The notes beneath the pieces were generated by a model that saw only the letters and a program-made list of their open reading frames with translations, did not search any database and was not told where the DNA came from. Below, piece after piece: positions 42,800 through 50,836 of a stretch of DNA of 64,000 nucleotides. Origin of the DNA: a virus; IMG/VR virus record IMGVR_UViG_3300021197_001521, positions 20,236-84,235 of that record, one strand, 5' to 3'. The first letter of the stretch is position 1. Each line of letters starts with the position of its first letter. A program made the position numbers and the translations under genes.

Positions 42800-44371
42800 T
42801 TATATTTCGTGTATTTTATTAATAATAAACGAACCGTCTTTTTCTACCTCTCCGCAGAATAATAAGTTAAGACCTTCATCTAGTATATATTTAGTCTTCT
42901 CTGTAGTCTCTGGAAAGACCACCACATTATCAATAGAGCAAGTTTCATCTTCCAGTGTCAGGAAACACATATCTTTACCTTTGCTCTTGCCTTTTTTGCA
43001 TTTATATTTCTGCAATCTACTAACATTTGCTACTATACAGATATCTTTACCGTGTTTTCCATTTAGTATTTCTTTACACGAAGTATTTGAGTGCGATGTG
43101 TCAGACGCTTCTACTTTAGACAGCGAGACAGGGCATCCCAAGAATTTCTTTTCTTGTTCCACAATCCATTCTGGATCATCCGATAGGTCATAGGGAGGGT
43201 TCTCTATAAAGAACATTTCGTTCTCAATGATTTGCTTCCTATCGACCTTACTAGTTCCACCGCCTTCCTTTTTTGTGGGCGCTAGATCTTTAAACGCATC
43301 ATAAAGATTGTCCCATTTGCGTACAGGATAATTTATTGTTAACCATTTAAGTTCTGCTTTTGTTAAGTTTTTAAATATCAAATATTCATAAAGAGCTTTA
43401 TTCCTAGTAACTCCAATAGACTTGGTGGAAAAGAATCCGACAGAACATAGTGCTTTAAATGCAGTTGCATTAATTTTAGGAGATAAGTATACAAGAACAT
43501 CCATCCAGTTAAATTCTTTTGGTTTCTTGTTTATGTCTTTACAGGTTTCTGATACTGCCTTTATGACTTTATCGCCATTAACACCCGTTAGCGACTTAAT
43601 GTCTTTAAGACCGAAGTACAAGTTGTTCTTATAAACTCCAAAAGTCTTGTTAAATAAAGTCAAATTAGGAATTTTTACTTCTATGTCAAATAACTTTGCT
43701 TCAGATACAAGTTCGTAAACTTCTTGATGTGGGTCTTGCTTTTCATTCGCATAGGTTAGGTATGACAAAAAGAACTCTTTAGTGTGATTCGCTTTGTACC
43801 AAGCGCTCCTATACGAGTTTTCTGCGTAGCATATAGCGTGGGATTTATTAAACGAATAGCGTGATGACTTTTCAATCCAACCAAAGATTTCTTCGGCAGT
43901 CTCTACGTCTACAATACCCTGCTCTGTGCATCCCTGCAAGAAGTCTTCCCTGACTTTAGCCATAAGGTCTGCTTTCTTCTTACCAATCGCCTTACGAAGC
44001 ACATCTGCTTCTTGTAAGTTGAAACCAGCAAGTTCTTGAGCGATACGCATAGACTGTTCTTGGTAAATCAATACACCTTTAGTGGATTGCAAAACATCTG
44101 TTAGCGATTCATGCAGATACTTAATTACATCCAGACCGCTTTTCCTGTCAACGTAATGTTGAGTCATAGACTTTCCATCCGTTATCGCTTTTAGCGATCC
44201 CGGTCTAATCAAAGCAATTAACGCCGCAAGTTCTTCAAGATTGGTGGGATGTAGTCTTTTAGACCAAGCGCGCCCAAGATTACTCTCTAACTGAAAGACA
44301 CCTTTTGTTCTGCCGTCCTTAAAAAGATCCCATGTTTTTCCGTCTTCGTAACTAAACGTAAGTGTTGCCAT
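42800..44371 (-). CDS. dnaE: DNA polymerase III alpha, C-terminal half (split DnaE)
   Basis: The ATG at 44,371 follows AAAAGG; an upstream TTG at 44,389 is less likely. The 523-residue product begins inside a DnaE: DGRTKGVFQLES, then HPTNLEELAALIALIRPGSL, KGVLIYQEQSMRIAQELAGF followed by NLQEADVLRKAIGKKK, and RYSFNKSHAICYAE are the DnaE fingers region. The rest is a weaker C-terminal region ending in an OB-fold-type segment (SRLQKYKCKKGKSKGKDMCF). The catalytic aspartates are in the other half. No intein is visible at the N-terminus. It should pair with the N-half to make one polymerase. Confidence 0.88.
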   Translation of the reverse strand: MATLTFSYEDGKTWDLFKDGRTKGVFQLESNLGRAWSKRLHPTNLEELAALIALIRPGSLKAITDGKSMTQHYVDRKSGLDVIKYLHESLTDVLQSTKGVLIYQEQSMRIAQELAGFNLQEADVLRKAIGKKKADLMAKVREDFLQGCTEQGIVDVETAEEIFGWIEKSSRYSFNKSHAICYAENSYRSAWYKANHTKEFFLSYLTYANEKQDPHQEVYELVSEAKLFDIEVKIPNLTLFNKTFGVYKNNLYFGLKDIKSLTGVNGDKVIKAVSETCKDINKKPKEFNWMDVLVYLSPKINATAFKALCSVGFFSTKSIGVTRNKALYEYLIFKNLTKAELKWLTINYPVRKWDNLYDAFKDLAPTKKEGGGTSKVDRKQIIENEMFFIENPPYDLSDDPEWIVEQEKKFLGCPVSLSKVEASDTSHSNTSCKEILNGKHGKDICIVANVSRLQKYKCKKGKSKGKDMCFLTLEDETCSIDNVVVFPETTEKTKYILDEGLNLLFCGEVEKDGSFIINKIHEI

Positions 44372-45029
44372 TTGCAAATGCCTTTTCAAGTTTCAAGTTT
44401 CTGTAGACGGCACGATGCGTCTTCATAAATTTAATCATCAAGTTTGCGGTATCTTTGACATCTTGCAGAGCGTCATGGGCATTCTCGGTATCCATACCCA
44501 TCCTGTCTCTAATAGCGTCCATACTCCTAGATTTTACACTAGGATCTCCCTCTGTCCACATATAATAGTTGTCCATCATGTCGATTTTATGGATTTGATG
44601 AAACAACTTCTGTCTCTGTCTTTGGTCGTCCCAAGGTCCGTATTCTTTACAAAGTCTATCTACAATAATCATATCGTATCCTAAAATATTATACCCAGCA
44701 GCAATCGGAGCGAAGAACGAAGTTCCTTTCCAGTTATACTTATCTACAAAAGCGCAGAACTTTTTCCAGACTGCTTTCGGTTTAGGTGCTTTTGCTATCT
44801 CTTCTCTTGTTTTACCTGTTACTTTTAAAGCACCGTCTTCAATTGGACCAAGACCTTTCTTTGTCGCTTTTTCGTCATTGGTTTCTGCCCATATTTCGCT
44901 ATTGAACTCACCTTTTAGTCTAAAGTTTCTGCCGTCCAAGGCTATTGCTGCCAACTGAGTGGGTTGACATGTTACTGGATTTCTACCACCTGTCTCAAAG
45001 TCAAAAACAATTATATCACGGTTCGACAT
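44352..45029 (-). CDS. DnaQ-like 3'-5' exonuclease (DEDDh) between polymerase halves
   Basis: A 225-residue protein. Motif I is VFDFETGG (about residues 8-15), motif II AAGYNILGYD (about 110-119) and motif III ENAHDALQDVKDTANL (about 185-200), with the His and Asp of DEDDh exonucleases. It probably proofreads the phage DNA polymerase. Its start overlaps the end of the polymerase N-half by 14 bases, and its end overlaps the start of the C-half by 20, so the three are transcribed and probably translated together. Confidence 0.9.
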   Translation of the reverse strand: MSNRDIIVFDFETGGRNPVTCQPTQLAAIALDGRNFRLKGEFNSEIWAETNDEKATKKGLGPIEDGALKVTGKTREEIAKAPKPKAVWKKFCAFVDKYNWKGTSFFAPIAAGYNILGYDMIIVDRLCKEYGPWDDQRQRQKLFHQIHKIDMMDNYYMWTEGDPSVKSRSMDAIRDRMGMDTENAHDALQDVKDTANLMIKFMKTHRAVYRNLKLEKAFANGNTYV

Positions 45030-46683
45030 TATTTTCCTTCATTTTTACGGAATCTGGATTGGCTACTATGTAGTCAATATACATAAGTTTATCAAGCAGG
45101 TTAATTGCCAGAACGTCAAACTTAACGTGACCAAGTGCCTCTAAGTCTGCCATCTCTAGTCCTGCTATCTTTTCATCACTACTTTTTGAGTTTACCATAG
45201 GGCAAACTTCTGATAGTTTGTTTGCTGATATAACAACACCCGCAGCATGTTTGCCTTGAGTTTTCAGCGTACCCTCTATCTTGATCGCTTGTTCAAAATA
45301 TTCTGCATAGTCACCTTCTAAGTAACCCTTCTCATTTATGTGACAATAATCATACAAGTCTTGTTCGTTGTTTTGCAACGCCCACCTAATAATAGATCTG
45401 TCTTCCTCGTCCATCTGTGATAGTTGATCAGAGATAGCCGCTTCGTCTGGAATATATTTTGTAATCTCGTTCATCACGCTAAACCCACACGCTTCGTTTA
45501 CACGTAGGATTTCTTTGATTGCGCTACGCCCCTGTAGTCTACCGAACGTCACCATCTGACTAACATTGCCGTGTCCGTATTTATCTTTGATATACGATAT
45601 GATTTCGTCTCTTTTCTTTCCGGGAATATCTATGTCGATATCTGGAAGTGACACATTATCTTTAGTGTTTCTACCACTATTATAGAATCGTTCAAACAAT
45701 AAGTCAAATTCAATCGGGTCAATCTGAGTGATTCCTATCAAATAAGATATCAAACACCCAGCAGCAGAACCGCGACCCGGACCTACCATCCAGCCTTGAT
45801 CTATCGCATACTTAATAATATCACGAACAATAAGAAAGTAACCAAACAAATCTGCTTCTTCAATAACTTCAAATTCTTTCCTGAATCTGTCGCCATACTT
45901 TTGTCTACCTTCTTCATCTGTGATTTTTTCTGCGAGTAGATCTTTCCACCCTTTTCTAGCAAGTGTCCTTAAATAATCTTTCTCTGATTCTCCGTTGGGA
46001 GTGTCAAACTTAGGAAGAACAGGTTTGCTTAGAATGTTATAATCTTCGCACTGATCATATATCTCATCAAGACTCTGTGTTCCTGCTGGATCTTCAAGCA
46101 TAGCTTCTGTTGCTCCAGTTTTATCTGGAACAAAAAAGTGAGAAAAGTCAAAAAACTTTTTATTAGGAAAGTCTTCTTTGTTTTTGAACTTCTTTCTAAG
46201 TTTAGGAAGAGTAGTCTTCATTTCAGAGCAAAGCAAAATCCTGTGTAGATGAGCGTCTTCTGACTCTGTGTAGTGCAAGTCTTGAAAACATCTACTTTTC
46301 TCGTACCAACCTTTTTTAATTGGCGAATTCGCAGCAGAGTCTGCTAGAACAATCAAGTTTCCTTTGTTGCAAATTTCAGACAGGTCGCTTGCATTGTAAT
46401 CTCCGTTTTCATCCAACAGAGAAACAATCTTGATTAGGTCAAACCAACCTTTTTCGTTTTTCGCAAATAGCGTGAAGCTATCGAACGAACAACCTATAAT
46501 TGGTTTTATGTCGTTAGCAACACATGCCTGATAGAAAGCCACAGCGCCAGAGATTGTTTTGTAGTCAGCGATGCCGCAAGCGCGGAATCCGTTGTCTTTA
46601 CATTTCTTGGCGAGTTCTTTGGGTTTAGAGAACCCTTTTAGTAGCGAGTAGTGTGTGTAATTACAGAGTGGGAACCAAGTCAT
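45016..46683 (-). CDS. dnaE: DNA polymerase III alpha, N-terminal half (split DnaE)
   Basis: The ATG at 46,683 follows AAAGGAG at a good distance. The product has 555 residues. The N-terminal PHP domain begins NYTHYSLLKGFSKPKELAKK and has CGIADYK and IKPIIGC. The polymerase part shows VGPGRGSAAGCLISYLIG, PDIDIDIPG (about 347-355, two catalytic Asp), VTFGRLQGRSAI and, near the end, LGHVKFDVLA (about 520, third catalytic Asp). It stops shortly after, where a normal DnaE would continue through a loop to the GVFQLES region; that part is in the separate gene at 42.8-44.4 kb. A sigma70-like promoter lies just upstream. Confidence 0.9.
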   Translation of the reverse strand: MTWFPLCNYTHYSLLKGFSKPKELAKKCKDNGFRACGIADYKTISGAVAFYQACVANDIKPIIGCSFDSFTLFAKNEKGWFDLIKIVSLLDENGDYNASDLSEICNKGNLIVLADSAANSPIKKGWYEKSRCFQDLHYTESEDAHLHRILLCSEMKTTLPKLRKKFKNKEDFPNKKFFDFSHFFVPDKTGATEAMLEDPAGTQSLDEIYDQCEDYNILSKPVLPKFDTPNGESEKDYLRTLARKGWKDLLAEKITDEEGRQKYGDRFRKEFEVIEEADLFGYFLIVRDIIKYAIDQGWMVGPGRGSAAGCLISYLIGITQIDPIEFDLLFERFYNSGRNTKDNVSLPDIDIDIPGKKRDEIISYIKDKYGHGNVSQMVTFGRLQGRSAIKEILRVNEACGFSVMNEITKYIPDEAAISDQLSQMDEEDRSIIRWALQNNEQDLYDYCHINEKGYLEGDYAEYFEQAIKIEGTLKTQGKHAAGVVISANKLSEVCPMVNSKSSDEKIAGLEMADLEALGHVKFDVLAINLLDKLMYIDYIVANPDSVKMKENNVEP

Positions 46684-46713
46684 CAATATCTCCTTTCAAT
46701 ATGGTTTCAATGT

Positions 46714-46742
46714 ATTATAGCGCAAGATGCTTAGTTTTTCAA
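46714..46742 (-). promoter_or_regulatory. Sigma70-like promoter upstream of the polymerase N-half
   Basis: On the - strand TTGAAA (46,742-46,737), a 17-base spacer and TATAAT (46,719-46,714) lie in the 71-base gap before the polymerase start, followed by AAAGGAG and the ATG. It probably drives the split polymerase and the exonuclease. Confidence 0.75.
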
Positions 46743-46754
46743 GTTAAAACTTTT

Positions 46755-47798
46755 TTATAACACAATTTCTTGATTAGGAAGAATAATAGTTTTTCCTGAA
46801 AAGTACTTGATGTACTTTGCTTCTTCTTCAGAACTTTCTACAAAAAAATCGCAATTAAATTTTTTAAATACCTCCGACTTGTACCTGCCTACCACTTCGT
46901 GATGATTTTTATCTCTTTGATTTTCCTGTTCCGTGGGAAACATTATCAAGTGTTCATAATTAAATCCATGCTTTTTCAACCAAAATTCTGTTTCTTCTCT
47001 AAATTTTTCCAGTCTTCCGGTGACTAGCGCCTTTGCTTTAAAAAGTTTTGGTATTCTTTTTTGGTATGGTTCTATCTTTTTTATGTATTTTACGTAGAGT
47101 TTCTCATTCTTACACACATCTAAGGGTACATCATTACAGAAAATACCGTCGATATCAAAACATGTGGTCCCACAGTAACCAGAGTTGAACAAGTTCCACT
47201 CCAATATGTGAGGTAGTTCTAATTGTTTAGAATGATAGTCAATCAAACTAGAAGCAACTTCTGTTGAGAATATAGAAGCAAACTTAATATTTTTGCCAAA
47301 TGTTTTCCTCATAGCTTTAACTGTCGTTCCACTACAACTTGTGTCGTCTACAAACAGTAGTTTTTTTAATTTATCGGAACTGCTATATTTTTTATAGTAT
47401 TTCATCCTGCTCCCTCCGTAGTCTGAGGCATAGGTTAAAATAACTATTTCTTTTTCATGTATAGAAAATAAAGGTTTATTTATATGGGTTGCGATTATTG
47501 ACGCAGGAACCATTCCAGATCTAGGTACACCAACTATGCCGTCAAACTTGCTGGCGATTTCACAAAGATCAAGACTTGTATCAATTAAATTTTTGTTTGT
47601 TATATACTTTATAGATGAGTTTTCTTGAATTTTTAGCACTTCTTTTTGTTCTACAAAATTCTTATTGTTAAGTTTTCTGTAATTTTCTCTTTTTTGTTGT
47701 GTTGATTCTTTACACCACTTTATTCCAGCAGCGTCCATCTGCCTGTGATATATTTCACAAAATCCAGCGCCTTCGCAATGACACTTATCAAGTCTCAT
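46755..47798 (-). CDS. Phosphoribosyltransferase-HAD fusion with Cys-rich N-terminus
   Basis: A 347-residue protein in three parts. Residues 1-45 are a Cys module, CHCEGAG-F-C then KWC and TQQKRENY. About 60-190 form a PRTase domain (GVPRSGMVPASII and LLFVDDTSCSGTTVKAM, the PRPP-binding loop with two acidic residues). About 210-347 form a HAD-like domain (CFDIDGIFCNDV and ALVTGRLEKFREETEFWLKK). The order suggests salvage or activation of a base or nucleotide plus a phosphatase. The N-terminal Cys module recurs in the glycosyltransferase gene two genes upstream. It overlaps the sulfotransferase-like gene by ATGA and is followed by a promoter. Confidence 0.8.
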   Translation of the reverse strand: MRLDKCHCEGAGFCEIYHRQMDAAGIKWCKESTQQKRENYRKLNNKNFVEQKEVLKIQENSSIKYITNKNLIDTSLDLCEIASKFDGIVGVPRSGMVPASIIATHINKPLFSIHEKEIVILTYASDYGGSRMKYYKKYSSSDKLKKLLFVDDTSCSGTTVKAMRKTFGKNIKFASIFSTEVASSLIDYHSKQLELPHILEWNLFNSGYCGTTCFDIDGIFCNDVPLDVCKNEKLYVKYIKKIEPYQKRIPKLFKAKALVTGRLEKFREETEFWLKKHGFNYEHLIMFPTEQENQRDKNHHEVVGRYKSEVFKKFNCDFFVESSEEEAKYIKYFSGKTIILPNQEIVL

Positions 47799-48328
47799 TT
47801 TTCATATTCTCCATTCTTAAAATCTTCATAGTGAAGATAGTATATCTGCTCTTTTTGAATTTCCGTAAATTCTACACCCGTCTCTATGCTTTTGTTGAAT
47901 TGTGGCAAGAAATCTATTTTTATATCTAAACTTTCAAAATCTTCTACTAAATTTTCTACTTTTACTAAGTGGTCATATTGATATAATCTCGTTACGGGAA
48001 AACAACAAGCACATTTGGAGTTCTCAAAGAACCATTCGTCAAAGTTTATTTCGTGGAAGTACTTTGAATGCTTCCACATGCTATTAACTCTATTGTAAGG
48101 GTTTCTTACTGGCAGTATTACTTCGTATCCTTCATCTTTAAAATGATCGCTAACTAAGTTGTTGTGCTTGTGTTCAAAAGATCTACACTCTGTGCTATCT
48201 CCTGTAATTGTAGGGTGCGCTCCATAGAATTTGTCCCACCCCATTTCAGAAAATATATTTTCTAGCGTTGTACTGTAATTTTTAAATGGTGTGGAAATTA
48301 TTAATTTTCTTTTTTTGTTTACCAGCAT
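47795..48328 (-). CDS. Sulfotransferase-like protein
   Basis: A 177-residue protein. KLIISTPFKNYSTTLENIFS (about 8-27) sits where PAPS-dependent sulfotransferases have their 5'-phosphosulfate loop, and VILPVRNPYNRVNSMWKHS (about 71-89) matches the RNPxxRxxS 3'-phosphate loop. HYEDF near the C-terminus fits the usual YEDL strand. It is shorter than standard members and has a Cys-Ala-Cys-Cys patch in the middle. It could sulfate a carbohydrate. Neighbours are a GT8-like and a PRTase-HAD protein. Confidence 0.7.
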   Translation of the reverse strand: MLVNKKRKLIISTPFKNYSTTLENIFSEMGWDKFYGAHPTITGDSTECRSFEHKHNNLVSDHFKDEGYEVILPVRNPYNRVNSMWKHSKYFHEINFDEWFFENSKCACCFPVTRLYQYDHLVKVENLVEDFESLDIKIDFLPQFNKSIETGVEFTEIQKEQIYYLHYEDFKNGEYEK

Positions 48329-49215
48329 AATTCTAAATCCCTTTCCATGTTTTCTTCTCTGTTCTTGTCTCCAGCGTAATGTATAAAGAAAGCATCTTTT
48401 TTCATCGTGTCAAAATCTTTCATCCAAGATTGACAGTTAAACTCTGTTGGCAAGTCCTCTGTTTTGTATTGATAATAGAGACAGTTAGACTCAATCTGAA
48501 ATTGTTCGTCCCAGTGTGTTTGCCTGTAGTCGTAATTGATTGGTTCCCATAAATTTTCATGACACTTTGAACTTAGGACAACTCCTGTGTTATAAACTTT
48601 CTTTGTATTTGCCAGTCTATCTATTGTCTTCTCGTCATCAAATCTACACGATAACAGTTTCTTCTTGTCTTTTATCCCCCATCGCGGAGTCAAAAAGTCT
48701 CTATCATTGTGCATTGAAACGCAGTCTTCATCTATAATATCAAAAAGATTAGGACTGTTTCTTTTTACTAGAATGTCTATATCTAAGAATAAAATTCTTT
48801 CATACGCAGATGAATACTTTCTAATTCTAAACTTTTCGTTTCCCCAGTATTTCTGAGTTTGACCTTTTAACAGAATAAAGTCTGCTCCGACCTTTTGAGA
48901 ATAGTCCTGCATTAACGGACCAGAGAATTTATAAAGCGACCCAATCGGTCCAGCGCCAACCGTTATTATAAGATTTTTACTTCTTGGGTTAGGTTCTGGG
49001 TCAGACTTTACTTCTTCAAAGAAATATTGAGAATAGTTTTTACGCTCAACACTTTTGCTTGCAACGCTAACAGGGTTGCTTTTTAGATAGTAACCTTTTC
49101 TTTTCTGTTCCGTAGTTCCTTGACACCACTTCCAGTTTGGTGGCGAGTGTCCCATAACCTTGCCAAAGACGGGGCAGAACCCCGCCTCATGGCAAGTGCA
49201 TCTCGATAGATCCAT
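48319..49215 (-). CDS. GT8-like glycosyltransferase with Cys-rich N-terminus
   Basis: A 298-residue protein. Residues 1-45 are a Cys module: CTCHEAGFC, then WKWC and TEQKRKGYY, very like that of the PRTase-HAD protein. The body is a GT-A domain: IITVGAGP, KYSSAYERILFLDIDILVKR with DID as metal motif (about 145), then VYNTGVVLSSKCHENLW, the usual GT8-type acceptor-side strand. Near the C-terminus W-D-E-Q and HYAGDKN may complete the site. The ATG at 49,215 starts at the Cys module, which argues that it is part of the protein. Confidence 0.75.
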   Translation of the reverse strand: MDLSRCTCHEAGFCPVFGKVMGHSPPNWKWCQGTTEQKRKGYYLKSNPVSVASKSVERKNYSQYFFEEVKSDPEPNPRSKNLIITVGAGPIGSLYKFSGPLMQDYSQKVGADFILLKGQTQKYWGNEKFRIRKYSSAYERILFLDIDILVKRNSPNLFDIIDEDCVSMHNDRDFLTPRWGIKDKKKLLSCRFDDEKTIDRLANTKKVYNTGVVLSSKCHENLWEPINYDYRQTHWDEQFQIESNCLYYQYKTEDLPTEFNCQSWMKDFDTMKKDAFFIHYAGDKNREENMERDLELCW

Positions 49216-49216
49216 T

Positions 49217-49480
49217 TTATAATCCTAAAAACCAACCAGTCAAAATTCCTACGACAAGGGAGACAATAGTGGATACAACAAACACTTCTGTACAATCTAA
49301 AATTTTTAATCTGTACTTTGGTACTTTGTGTGAATACCTTGATCCCCTTATTCTACCTTTTAGTATTTCTGAATTAGAAAAAACTAAGTTGTGTAACTCC
49401 CCTTCACTGTCCTCGATAACGACAAGATTGTAATTGTCGCTAATTCCATACAACTTTGTTGGAGATACGTTTTTGATCAT
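49217..49480 (-). CDS. Small membrane-anchored protein, C-terminal TM
   Basis: An 87-residue protein. The first 60 residues are beta-type and charged, and the C-terminal 22 (VFVVSTIVSLVVGILTGWFL) form one transmembrane helix. No family is recognised. It sits between the GT8-like gene and the conserved phage protein. A tail-anchored inner-membrane protein with its soluble part in the cytoplasm is the simplest topology. Confidence 0.6.
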   Translation of the reverse strand: MIKNVSPTKLYGISDNYNLVVIEDSEGELHNLVFSNSEILKGRIRGSRYSHKVPKYRLKILDCTEVFVVSTIVSLVVGILTGWFLGL

Positions 49481-49484
49481 GGCA

Positions 49485-50156
49485 TCACCACGCTCTACAT
49501 GACCAGTACCTTGCTTTCCATCTAGGTCCGGGATTATCGCAATTATGTCTTGCTCTAAAGTTCTTACGACGACCCGGAATATTCTTTTTAATTTTCATAT
49601 TTGGATCGCCAAATCTTACGATTACCACTTTCCCTGACCCATTCTTTACATACACCGCGCTTTTCTTTGGACCTCCGGGAGTCTTGAAGGGTTTGCCAAG
49701 CTTTACTTTTCGACCCTGATACTCTGCTGACTCTGTGTAATCAAGCTCTGCTTTAGCAGGAATAAGTGTTCTTCCTTCTTTTTTATAGATACCTTTTTGT
49801 TCATACTCATAAACCTGACCCGTTTTAGGATCTTTGTATTTATATTTAGACTGTGATTTCTTTAGTTGCTCTTGGGTGGGTCTACCCTCTTTTACAGTCT
49901 TGGCGGGTTTATAATTTTTACCTTCTCGCTCTTTTTTTCTGCGAATATTTTCCCAGAGACCGGGACGATCCGCCGCCCAGTTCCACTCTTCTGATTCTTC
50001 TCCTAAATCTTCATATTCTGCTTCCGTTGGGACATAGAAATTTTCTTCTGTAATTTCTTCTGTCCATCCATGTTCATCCATGTCAAAACCTAAGTTTTTG
50101 TTGTAATGAAAGGATTGATCCATGTCAAAAACGTAATTTTTTCTTTGATCAGACAT
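49485..50156 (-). CDS. Conserved phage-type protein with FRARH...KARYWSC C-terminal domain
   Basis: A 223-residue protein. The N-terminal half is acidic and Tyr/Trp/Glu-rich, then Lys/Gln-rich. The C-terminal 80 residues carry GKPFKTPGGPKKSAVYVKN, then RFGDPNMKIKKNIP and FRARHNCDNPGPRWKARYWS followed by C. This C-terminal signature recurs in tailed phages and some larger viruses, often near head-assembly genes, but I cannot name its function. The ATG follows the PAP2 stop (TAATG-like overlap). It is the only possible virion-related gene in the - strand block. Confidence 0.6.
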   Translation of the reverse strand: MSDQRKNYVFDMDQSFHYNKNLGFDMDEHGWTEEITEENFYVPTEAEYEDLGEESEEWNWAADRPGLWENIRRKKEREGKNYKPAKTVKEGRPTQEQLKKSQSKYKYKDPKTGQVYEYEQKGIYKKEGRTLIPAKAELDYTESAEYQGRKVKLGKPFKTPGGPKKSAVYVKNGSGKVVIVRFGDPNMKIKKNIPGRRKNFRARHNCDNPGPRWKARYWSCRAW

Positions 50157-50836
50157 TATCTGCTCCTATAAGGTTGTAAATTTGGAAATAATTTATATCT
50201 AACGTCTTGCCAAATAGCGCCACTGATTACCATAGACGCTTCATTGTCAGATGGATAATGAACACCCTGTAAACATCTTGCTAGTCCAGAAAGACCTATC
50301 GTCTTGAAAAATTCAGACGAGCGATGGGGGTACATATCTGCAAAAAGATATGCTGCCATTGCCGCATACACAGTATGACCAGACGGATAAGCTGGCGTTT
50401 TATGTGATTTTGTTTCTATTACATTTATTCTATAATCTAATAAATCTCCTAATTGTTTAGGTCTAGGTCTATTAAATTTATTTTTAAGATTCGTAATAAT
50501 TGGATCTACTACTTTGTAGAGTTTTTTAAAATCTTTTTCAGGCATGGGTTGATTCATGCTATTAAAAATTGGTTTGTATAAATCTAGCGGTTCTTTATCA
50601 ACTAAGTGTACTAAATTTTTTTCTTCATAACTTAAATTAGCTGTGAGCGACTGCAAATACTCTAATTCTTTCTTGGTTTCTTCTGATGTATTTTTGGGAG
50701 GTTCTGGTAAAACGCCCTCCCAGTCTATTGTTATTATACTAGAAACCTTTTTATCTTTCAAGTTCTTTTTGTAAACAACAGAATCTAAATTAGAAGATAA
50801 TGACTTATTAAGTTCTGCTATATATTTAATATCCAT
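50156..50836 (-). CDS. PAP2-family phosphatase (vanadium haloperoxidase-like fold)
   Basis: A 226-residue protein with all three PAP2 motifs: K118-x6-R125-P126, P-S-G-H at 151-154, and R187-x5-H193-x3-D197. These bind phosphate and form the phosphohistidine. The N-terminal 110 residues are helical and unassigned. I see no signal peptide and no convincing membrane segment, unlike lipid-phosphate phosphatases, so it is either cytoplasmic or released by lysis. It could act on phosphorylated metabolites or lipids. It follows the two Tat-exported DUF1501 genes with 1-base overlaps. Confidence 0.85.
   Translation of the reverse strand: MDIKYIAELNKSLSSNLDSVVYKKNLKDKKVSSIITIDWEGVLPEPPKNTSEETKKELEYLQSLTANLSYEEKNLVHLVDKEPLDLYKPIFNSMNQPMPEKDFKKLYKVVDPIITNLKNKFNRPRPKQLGDLLDYRINVIETKSHKTPAYPSGHTVYAAMAAYLFADMYPHRSSEFFKTIGLSGLARCLQGVHYPSDNEASMVISGAIWQDVRYKLFPNLQPYRSR

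Noticed and set aside
42660-43193. 177-codon open frame on the + strand opposite ssb and the polymerase C-half
   Set aside because: It covers the promoter and two well-supported - strand genes, has no recognisable domain, and its composition is that of an antisense shadow.
42800-46683. Split-intein explanation for the divided DnaE
   Set aside because: The N-half ends and the C-half begins without intein motifs (no Cys start block or HN end), and the break point is in a different loop from the cyanobacterial intein site.
46743-46760. Weak inverted repeat AAGTTTTAACTT after the PRTase-HAD gene as a terminator
   Set aside because: Five base pairs of A/T with a two-base loop and no T-tract on the right side is too weak to call.
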